Shown here: one piece after another, positions 1-4,618 of the stretch
Layout: every line of letters starts with the position of its first letter
Position numbering within the stretch: the first letter of the stretch is position 1
NCBI GenBank assembly: GCA_903903365.1
Contig: CAIUYS010000579.1
Span: 1 to 5,624 of the forward strand
DNA: 5,624 nucleotides
From: an uncultured Methylococcaceae bacterium
GTDB lineage: Bacteria; Pseudomonadota; Gammaproteobacteria; Methylococcales; Methylomonadaceae
Direction: 5' to 3'
The notes under the pieces: generated by a model
Databases searched by the model: none
Told to the model about the DNA's origin: nothing
What the model saw: only the letters and a program-made list of their open reading frames with translations
Position numbers and translations under genes: made by a program

Positions 1-60
1 GATTTTCTTATCAGAACGACAAGATCCTTTGAAAGCATGACGCACAACAATACGAATCAT
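1..60 (-). CDS. Possible 5' end of an unidentified gene leaving the left edge (very tentative)
   Basis: Read on the minus strand, an ATG at 60-58 opens a frame that stays open for 20 codons to the window edge (MIRIVVRHAFKGSCRSDKKI). I do not recognise the product. No Shine-Dalgarno sequence is visible upstream of the ATG, and 20 codons without a stop is not statistically meaningful. On the plus strand another frame ends with TGA at 38-40 (reading ...LSERQDPLKA), so this edge could equally be the 3' end of a plus-strand gene, or non-coding. Listed only because the edge may cut a gene. Confidence 0.12.
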   Translation of the reverse strand, partial: MIRIVVRHAFKGSCRSDKKI

Positions 61-68
61 AAAAAATT

Positions 69-109
69 GGGGTTCGTTGCCTCACTGAAACCTACGAACT
101 ACCTGCCCC
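69..109. repeat. Degenerate REP-like hairpin
   Basis: GGGG followed by TTCGT is mirrored downstream by ACGAA and then CCCC. GTTCGT (72-77) pairs with ACGAAC (94-99), and an outer GGGG (69-72) could pair with CCCC (106-109) only if the inner stem shifts. The wording (GGGGTTCGTTGCCTCA...CCTACG) resembles dispersed intergenic repeats of gammaproteobacteria, but the palindrome is imperfect and only one copy is seen here. Confidence 0.3.
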
Positions 110-133
110 GGTTTATGTTGATAGTCAATAGTT

Positions 134-210
134 GGATGGGTAGAGGCGGTAGCCGAAACCCATCATAATTGATTCCTTATGCGATGGGTTTCGCGCTGCT
201 CTACCCATCC
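134..210. repeat. Inverted pair of REP-like sequences (BIME-like)
   Basis: The left arm at 134-164 begins GGATGGGTAGAG and ends CGAAACCCATC. The right arm at 183-210 is nearly its reverse complement, beginning GATGGGTTTCG and ending CTCTACCCATCC. The two 11-12 base outer and inner blocks match perfectly; only the short GC-rich middles differ (8 versus 5 bases). An 18-base AT-rich spacer (165-182) separates the arms. Each arm is itself a small palindrome (GATGGGT against ACCCATC). This is the structure of a REP doublet, the non-autonomous type mobilised by REP-associated tyrosine transposases (RAYT, Y1 family). No such transposase gene is in the window. Similar sequences are, from memory, common between genes of gammaproteobacterial methanotrophs. 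Confidence 0.75.
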
Positions 211-228
211 TACGCGCTTACCTGTGCT

Positions 229-336
229 TATGCAGATGGCGAGATTGCTGCTATTGCGGTTACCCAAAAATTAACCTTGGTCACTCGAAATACTCAAGAT
301 TTTCAGAACGTTCAAAACTTGGCTTTACAAAACTAG
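229..336 (+). pseudogene. 5'-truncated remnant of a VapC/FitB-type PIN-domain toxin
   Basis: The frame reads YADGEIAAIAVTQ, then KLTLVTRNTQDFQNVQNL, then ALQN and a TAG stop at 334-336. This is the characteristic C-terminal third of VapC/FitB PIN-domain ribonucleases: the D-G-x-I-A-A-I-A helix carries the third conserved acidic residue, and L-V-T-R-N-x-x-D-F carries the last polar/acidic active-site positions. Family members usually end in N-P-F plus a few residues. Here the codons after Asn read TAG, TTT, GAT, TAA, as if a Pro codon had become a stop and the ancestral end were 343-345. The N-terminal two thirds (first conserved Asp) is absent: upstream lies the REP doublet, and homology appears to begin only about 15-20 bases after it. 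No antitoxin gene is visible. It cannot encode a working nuclease. The family assignment is fairly secure, from motif recognition only. Confidence 0.7.
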
Positions 337-968
337 TTTGATTAATTTTTGACGCCGGTCAGGTTACGCTATCGATAAAGTGCGTAAAACTGGATCAGGA
401 CAAACATTAACTGGCTTGGGTAAAGTGGGGTCCACTATTCAATCATTGAAGCATTTAGGGCTTTTTTTTCACGCCTGAAAATGCCCATACCTAAAACCTA
501 TGGCTACAAAATACATCTATGTTATGGACTCAGAATCCGGTGTCGGATAAAGCACGTTATGTTTCAAGCCCCTTAGAGAGGGTGTTGATTTTTAATTGGC
601 ACTGACCGCCAGCTATCGGCCATCAGCTGCCGGTCACGAATGGCCGCTTTATGGCAGGCAATTTTGCTACATGGAGATCGTCTGTGTGCAAACTTGCGAT
701 ACTCAAATAGTCGAAAAATCTCAGTTATAAATGGCAGATTTACATTGAGGAGCAGACACCGAAAAATTCATGCTTACAGAACCTACAATGAATTTGAGTT
801 CGTACCACCAATACCAATACCAAACTTTTTCTTGTTTTCCTTATGCCTATTCTTTATGGTTAGCTATGGTTCTTACAAGCTTCTACCCTCCCAAAAAACA
901 CGATATTTGCACCGTTTTCACTTTCCCCAGAGCACTACATTCTCCTGTGGTGTCAACACAAGCGGGGA
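337..968. other. Long non-coding or decayed stretch, no intact gene seen
   Basis: No reading frame here has a recognisable product, a good ribosome binding site and a credible length together. One plus-strand frame has a protein-like look from 353 to 595 (SGYAIDKVRKTGSGQTL..., later MATKYIYVMDSESGVG) but is broken by stops at 476-478 and 548-550. I do not recognise it. An eight-T run at 462-469 follows only a 4-bp potential stem (AAGC/GCTT), so I do not call a terminator. Frames starting near 640 and 770 could encode about 95-115 residues but are of odd composition and run into the palindromes at 969 onward, so I treat them as chance. No tRNA or rRNA was noticed. Confidence 0.5.
603..636. repeat. 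Imperfect 12-bp hairpin, probable dispersed palindromic repeat
   Basis: TGACCGCCAGCT (603-614) pairs with AGCTGCCGGTCA (625-636), 11 of 12 positions complementary with a single C-C mismatch, around a 10-base loop (ATCGGCCATC). The flank continues with AATGGCCGCTTT (639-650), a word that, from memory, recurs in intergenic repeats of several proteobacteria. No T-run follows on either strand, so it is not an intrinsic terminator. Function unknown. Confidence 0.55.
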
Positions 969-1033
969 GTCGCTATTTTTGCGATAGATTTTTCCTGGCA
1001 TCCTGCTCGAAAAATCAGCAAAAATCACGCGAC
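969..1033. repeat. Strong three-helix inverted repeat (21 bp)
   Basis: Three perfect helices stack on one another: GTCGC (969-973) with GCGAC (1029-1033), ATTTTTGC (975-982) with GCAAAAAT (1018-1025), and GATTTTTC (987-994) with GAAAAATC (1009-1016). They are separated by small internal loops (974 against 1026-1028; 983-986 against 1017) and closed by a 14-base loop at 995-1008. Twenty-one base pairs across 65 bases is far beyond chance. It could be a mobile palindromic repeat (MITE/REP type) or a structured RNA. Neither strand shows the GC-rich stem plus T-run of a terminator. Confidence 0.7.
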
Positions 1034-1074
1034 CGCCAATGCCTTCGGCTGCCCTGATTCGTCCTGCTTCGCTC

Positions 1075-1100
1075 GTTTCAACCCAACAAGGGGTTGAAAC
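1075..1100. repeat. Perfect 10-bp hairpin
   Basis: GTTTCAACCC (1075-1084) and GGGTTGAAAC (1091-1100) are exact reverse complements around the 6-base loop AACAAG. The arms resemble the GTTTCAA...TTGAAAC ends of some CRISPR repeats, but there is no second copy at spacer distance. It is 41 bases beyond the three-helix structure ending at 1033 and probably belongs to the same palindrome cluster. No T-run follows. Confidence 0.65.
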
Positions 1101-1141
1101 ATCACTACGCAATGACTTGACGCCGTTTCGTAAAGCCTACA

Positions 1142-1168
1142 TTTTCACTACGCTACGCTTCGTGAAAA
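1142..1168. repeat. 7-bp hairpin within the palindrome cluster
   Basis: TTTTCAC (1142-1148) pairs perfectly with GTGAAAA (1162-1168) around a 13-base centre, TACGCTACGCTTC. The centre shares a GCG-rich word pattern with GCTTCGCTCG (1066-1075) and CTCCGCTTACGCTCCG (1206-1221). The last of these is itself flanked by AAAATC (1196-1201) and GATTTT (1229-1234). This suggests a set of related short elements. Confidence 0.45.
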
Positions 1169-1377
1169 CATATGCCCTACGGCTATCGCGGACTAAAAAT
1201 CTTCACTCCGCTTACGCTCCGTTTCCACGATTTTCTGCGAATGACTGAAGTCAGCAAGTTTCTAACTTTCATTTTTTAAATTCCTACTAACTGTCAAGCG
1301 AATGAGCTAAGCAATTTTGTAACATAATTGAAAACTAATTGATTACCCTGCTGCTTCATTATCAAAATGATTTTCAT

Positions 1378-2679
1378 TTAGAACGATACAACAGCATCTG
1401 CGCCAAAAATAAACTGGTGATCTTTACTGCGCTCATCATAGGCATTTAGACCTTCCGACCAGTCATACCGAATTTCCGGCCGAAACATCAACCACTTGAC
1501 TGGTTTCCAGTTCATACCAATAGTGGCCATGTAATAATTTGCCGGTCCCGACGCCAACACCGCGCAGCCTGGGCACATTTGTCCGACCCGCACGCCATCG
1601 TCGTCTCGGAACCATTCGCCACGCAAGCCCACTCCCAAAGTATCAGACAAGTCGTATTTGAGCTGAGAGTGGATTCCATACCACTCGGCATCGTGAAAGT
1701 TGTTAAGCGGATGCTGCTGTTCCACGCCATAGTCATGCTGCAATACGTAGTGCAAACTCTCATTGAAATTGTGTTGCAGCACCAAACTGTAAAAGGTCCG
1801 GTTGTCTTTTTTATGGATACCTGTCTGCCGCTGAAATGCCGCCAAATTGTTATCGCTATTTACATCACCTGTAATCACTGTACCTGTTAAAGACGTTGCT
1901 AAATCATTGCTTGTCCAGGTAGTTCCGCCCAGAAAATTCCAGTTTTCCATGTTCATGTCGAAGCCGTCCCAAGCACCATTGCCGTCCAGAACCCCGTTTA
2001 ATCGAGTATTACCGCCGGTCACCGCGCCCAGGGTCACGCTGAGATTATCTAGTACAGGATAGGTGGTGGTCATGCCGAAATGGGTAAACGGTTCGCCATA
2101 TTGAAATGTGTAGGGATGGGTGTAAAAAAAGTTGTCCGGAGACAAGCCTGTTTCGTAGCCCATAATTGTGTAAAACCGGCCAATGCGAGTGGTCAGGCCC
2201 TTACCCAGTGGAGCAAAAATATCCAAATAAGTATTCGGTATCGCGATCTTGTAAAAGCGACTGAAATCACCAGCCAAATTATTATCCCAATGCTGCTCTC
2301 CGTAAGGATTAATCGTGTTGAAGCGGGCATCACTTCCGAACATAAAAGTAAACTTGCCACCGATATCCCATTTATTACCTCTGATATCAACATCCCGAAA
2401 CAACTGAAAACCGAGTTGATGCAAATTGAATTCATTAGCACGGTCGGCGAAAACCACCGGGCCGTTGTAATTATCTGCTGGTGCGTCGGGGTTGTAAACA
2501 ATACCGGCCTCGGCCCAGCCGTTAACACTTAGCCCAGCAGCTTTCATCAACATTGAGTCGTTGATCATGGACAAACCGTTCAGTAGACCAGCACGCTCTG
2601 CGGCAGCCAGCGGCGAAGCGGATAATAAGAGCGGAACAGTCAGCAGCAGACAGCTATTATAGAATGTAGTATTTGGCAT
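1378..2679 (-). CDS. Outer-membrane beta-barrel porin, Bbp2/OmpL-like
   Basis: A 433-residue exported outer-membrane protein, likely a passive channel for small solutes; its substrate cannot be read from sequence. The N-terminus has a hydrophobic signal segment (LLLTVPLLLSASPLAAA, residues 11-27) with cleavage plausible after AAA; its n-region carries no Lys or Arg, which is unusual. The mature part has alternating aromatic/aliphatic beta-strands, Gly-rich turns and blocks typical of the Bbp2 family: residues 84-95 (EFNLHQLGFQLF), 164-178 (TRIGRFYTIMGYETG), 195-203 (GEPFTHFGM), 349-359 (GVGLRGEWFRD) and 388-406 (strand with GMNWKPVKW and PEIRYDW). It ends ...ADAVVSF, the terminal Phe recognised by the BAM assembly machinery. 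Residues 369-372 are CPGC in a predicted loop, an odd feature for an outer-membrane barrel. The start at 2679 lacks a clear Shine-Dalgarno, but no better in-frame start exists upstream. It lies 130 bp after atzF on the same strand, so co-transcription is possible. Family confidence is high, solute unknown. Confidence 0.85.
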   Translation of the reverse strand: MPNTTFYNSCLLLTVPLLLSASPLAAAERAGLLNGLSMINDSMLMKAAGLSVNGWAEAGIVYNPDAPADNYNGPVVFADRANEFNLHQLGFQLFRDVDIRGNKWDIGGKFTFMFGSDARFNTINPYGEQHWDNNLAGDFSRFYKIAIPNTYLDIFAPLGKGLTTRIGRFYTIMGYETGLSPDNFFYTHPYTFQYGEPFTHFGMTTTYPVLDNLSVTLGAVTGGNTRLNGVLDGNGAWDGFDMNMENWNFLGGTTWTSNDLATSLTGTVITGDVNSDNNLAAFQRQTGIHKKDNRTFYSLVLQHNFNESLHYVLQHDYGVEQQHPLNNFHDAEWYGIHSQLKYDLSDTLGVGLRGEWFRDDDGVRVGQMCPGCAVLASGPANYYMATIGMNWKPVKWLMFRPEIRYDWSEGLNAYDERSKDHQFIFGADAVVSF

Positions 2680-2809
2680 AATAAAAGAGTTATTAAGTAA
2701 ATGAAAAAAGACTGCAAATATTTCGGTGCAAGCGTTTCCGCAAGCCGAAAAATCGGCTTTAAAAAATCGGAAGTAAAGGATTAAGAGACGGGCTGAACAC
2801 CCGATGTCG
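2680..2809 (-). promoter_or_regulatory. Gap between atzF and the porin gene; possible porin promoter region
   Basis: This 130-base AT-rich gap precedes the porin gene. On the minus strand a weak sigma-70-like pair can be picked out: TTGCGG, 17 bases, TATTTG. An alternative is TTGCAG, 17 bases, AATAAC, but that would leave almost no leader before the ATG. Neither is convincing. A small stem CGGG (2789-2792)/CCCG (2800-2803) lies just after the atzF stop without a proper T-run, so read-through from atzF seems possible. The porin may therefore be in the operon, have its own promoter, or both. Confidence 0.25.
2742..2759. repeat. 7-bp hairpin between atzF and the porin gene
   Basis: AAGCCGA (2742-2748) and TCGGCTT (2753-2759) form a perfect stem around a 4-base A (T on the minus strand) loop. 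The word AAAAATCGG occurs at 2748-2756 and again at 2762-2770. In the direction of transcription (minus) the hairpin is preceded, not followed, by a T-rich run, so it does not fit an intrinsic terminator. It could act as an mRNA processing or stability element between the two genes. Confidence 0.45.
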
Positions 2810-4618
2810 TTAGTCCGGTCTGTTTAGATAGGCTTTCCAACCGCCGAAAGCACTGATATCCACAGCCTCATGTACAGCAAAAGCCTCACAGACAAAGCCC
2901 TGCACGAAACTACCGTCTTGCAGCTGTATGCTGCTTATGCCCAACGGCGCTGGAATCTCAGCTACAAACTCACCGTAATTAATTGATGGCAAAGCCCAGA
3001 TTTCAACGTCGATAGCCGCACCGTCTGCACACTTGACCATACCAGGCCTTTTGCCGTCCGGTAGTGCATACAGCCGATAAACCGGAGCGGTTTGCGTGGC
3101 CTTCAGCAAATGCCCTCCGCGCTCGGTCAATAGCCGATTCAAGGGCAAACCGGATAGATGCGCCCCACAAACCGCAACACGGGTGTAACCGAACATATCT
3201 GAGGTTGAATCTGCGGGTTCAAAGGCGCAAACTATACGGCTAGTTCCCAACTCGTGCGGCTTGAGCCTTTCCCGATGCTTTGCCAGCGTCAACAAAGTCT
3301 GATCGCAGAACGCCGGTGCGCACAAAGTAATACCAAAAGGCAGACCGTTATCGCGAAATCCAGCCGGCAATGCGATAGCACTAAAATCCAGCAGATTCAT
3401 GAAATTGGTGTAGTGCCCCAGGCGGTTATTCAGCGCGACCGGATCGGCCTCAATCTCAGCAACCCGGTAGATAGTCCCAGTCGTCGGCGTGAGTAATACA
3501 TCAATACCTTTCCACAACGTTTCCGATACACGCTTCAGCTCTTGCAAGCGGTGAAAAGCTAACCAGGCATCGGAGGCCGACAAATTGGCACCGGCATTAA
3601 GAATACCCCGCGTGACCGGCAACACGGCTTCGGGATTGCCATTCAGCAAGTCCGCAGCTACACCTCGACGCTCCGCCAACCAAGGCCCGTCATACAGCAA
3701 TTTAGCCGCATCAAGCAGCGGCTGAATATCCACTTCCAATGGAGTCCCACCTAGCTCGCACAGTTGTTGGATAGCGCCGGTAAACAGAACTTCCGCAGCA
3801 GAATCACCGAAAAACTGTAATTGCTCTGCAAGTGGTACGCCGAATCTAAACTGGCGAGCAAAGTTCGGCGGGATTGGGCGTGGCTGATTACAGCGGGCGT
3901 AAGCGTCATTCTCGTCGTAAATACTAGCCACCTGCAATACCTGCTCGGCATCGGCTGAACTTAGCGCGAAGATCGACACACAATCCAGACTTCGGCAAGC
4001 CGGTACTACGCCAGAGGTACTCAATACACCCCGTGTCGGCTTAATGCCGACCAAATTATTAAACGCCGCCGGGACTCGACCTGAACCGGCAGTGTCGGTA
4101 CCCAATGCAAAACTGGCCAGCCCTAGCGCTACGGCAACCGCCGACCCGGAACTGGAACCGCCAGCGATGTAATCCGAATCAAAACTGTTGCGGCACACGC
4201 CATAAGGCGAACGTGTCCCTACCAAGCCAGTTGCGAATTGATCCAGATTGGTCTTGCCCACCGGTATCGCCCCGGCTTCCAGCAACTGCCGCACCACAAA
4301 CGCCGACTCATCCGGTTGGTAGGCGTAGGCAGGACAGGCGGCTGTCGTCGGTAGGCCAGCTAGATCAATATTGTCCTTGATCGCAAATGGAATTCCGTAC
4401 AACGGCAGTTGCTCCGGCACGCAGCCGTCCAACTTACGGGCATAATCCAACATTTGTTCTTTGGACAATCGGCTGATCCAAATCCCTTGTTCTGATGTTT
4501 GCCCCAGCCGCTGCCAGAGCATCTCCACCATATGCACTGGCGTTAGTTCGCTACTACGATAAGCTCTGCTGAGCGTGGCAATATCCAAAACAGTTGGCAG
4601 ATCGTTCCAATTTCTCAT
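2810..4618 (-). CDS. atzF: Allophanate hydrolase
   Basis: Cytoplasmic enzyme (EC 3.5.1.54) hydrolysing allophanate to ammonia and CO2, the second step of ATP-dependent urea breakdown. At 602 residues it matches the usual two-domain length. Residues about 1-455 are an amidase-signature domain with an intact Lys-cisSer-Ser triad: Lys81 (GIPFAIKDN), Ser155 (AGGSSSGS) and Ser179 (GTDTAGSGR). The Lys-Ser and Ser-Ser spacings of 74 and 24 equal those of Pseudomonas AtzF (K91, S165, S189). Tyr309 and Arg317 (YDGPWLAERR) fit the allophanate-binding pair of the family. Residues about 475-600 form the small C-terminal domain that separates true allophanate hydrolases from other amidases, with conserved GAHLSGLPLN (His487) and a final FGGWKAYL. 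In fungal homologues this domain assists decarboxylation of the intermediate. The start ATG overlaps the upstream carboxylase stop in ATGA, and an AGGAGG lies 4 bases before it, so the two genes are almost certainly translationally coupled. Nothing looks damaged. Confidence 0.96.
   Translation of the reverse strand: MRNWNDLPTVLDIATLSRAYRSSELTPVHMVEMLWQRLGQTSEQGIWISRLSKEQMLDYARKLDGCVPEQLPLYGIPFAIKDNIDLAGLPTTAACPAYAYQPDESAFVVRQLLEAGAIPVGKTNLDQFATGLVGTRSPYGVCRNSFDSDYIAGGSSSGSAVAVALGLASFALGTDTAGSGRVPAAFNNLVGIKPTRGVLSTSGVVPACRSLDCVSIFALSSADAEQVLQVASIYDENDAYARCNQPRPIPPNFARQFRFGVPLAEQLQFFGDSAAEVLFTGAIQQLCELGGTPLEVDIQPLLDAAKLLYDGPWLAERRGVAADLLNGNPEAVLPVTRGILNAGANLSASDAWLAFHRLQELKRVSETLWKGIDVLLTPTTGTIYRVAEIEADPVALNNRLGHYTNFMNLLDFSAIALPAGFRDNGLPFGITLCAPAFCDQTLLTLAKHRERLKPHELGTSRIVCAFEPADSTSDMFGYTRVAVCGAHLSGLPLNRLLTERGGHLLKATQTAPVYRLYALPDGKRPGMVKCADGAAIDVEIWALPSINYGEFVAEIPAPLGISSIQLQDGSFVQGFVCEAFAVHEAVDISAFGGWKAYLNRPD

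Larger units (their letters stand above)
1034..1377. other. Remaining non-coding flank downstream of the porin gene
   Basis: This stretch lies just beyond the 3' end of the minus-strand porin gene. From 1034 to 1254 it is filled with the short palindromes described separately, plus a small perfect palindrome TGACT-GA-AGTCA (1242-1253). From 1255 to 1377 it is AT-rich with no gene I can support. A 27-codon minus-strand frame (MKIILIMKQQGNQ...) starts directly after the porin stop but has no ribosome binding site of its own and no recognisable relatives. No intrinsic terminator for the porin transcript is visible between 1255 and 1377. The first strong stem-loops such a transcript would meet are those at 1142-1168, 1075-1100 and 969-1033. 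Confidence 0.45.

Noticed and set aside
427..439. AGTGG-GGT-CCACT mini-palindrome as a possible insertion-sequence end.
   Set aside because: Only one 5-bp palindrome, with no partner terminal repeat, no target duplication and no transposase nearby.
444..470. Possible terminator ending in the eight-T run.
   Set aside because: The only stem before the T-run is 4 bp (AAGC/GCTT), too weak to call.
640..1057. Overlapping plus-strand frames of about 95-115 residues.
   Set aside because: Odd composition, no ribosome binding site or recognised motif, they overlap each other, and both run into the long palindrome from 969.
918..1112. Minus-strand 64-residue frame (MRSDVSTPCWVETSEAG...).
   Set aside because: It lies across the palindromes at 969-1033 and 1075-1100, so its apparent sequence follows from repeat DNA. 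No start signal supports it. A conserved copy elsewhere would probably be the repeat, not a protein.
1101..1246. AATGACT repeated at 1111-1117 and 1240-1246 as possible direct repeats bounding an element.
   Set aside because: Seven identical bases in imperfect context are too short to separate from chance without other copies.
1367..1385. Fur-box-like palindrome around the end of the porin gene (TGAAAATCATTTT).
   Set aside because: By hand it matches the 19-base Fur consensus at about 13 positions, but it lies over the 3' end of the porin gene and upstream of no gene. It is probably chance in AT-rich sequence.
2712..2747. Possible sigma-54 promoter before the porin gene (TGCGGAAACGCTTGCA on the minus strand).
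   Set aside because: The -12 TTGCA is present at a reasonable distance from the start, but the -24 element lacks the invariant GG at the required spacing.
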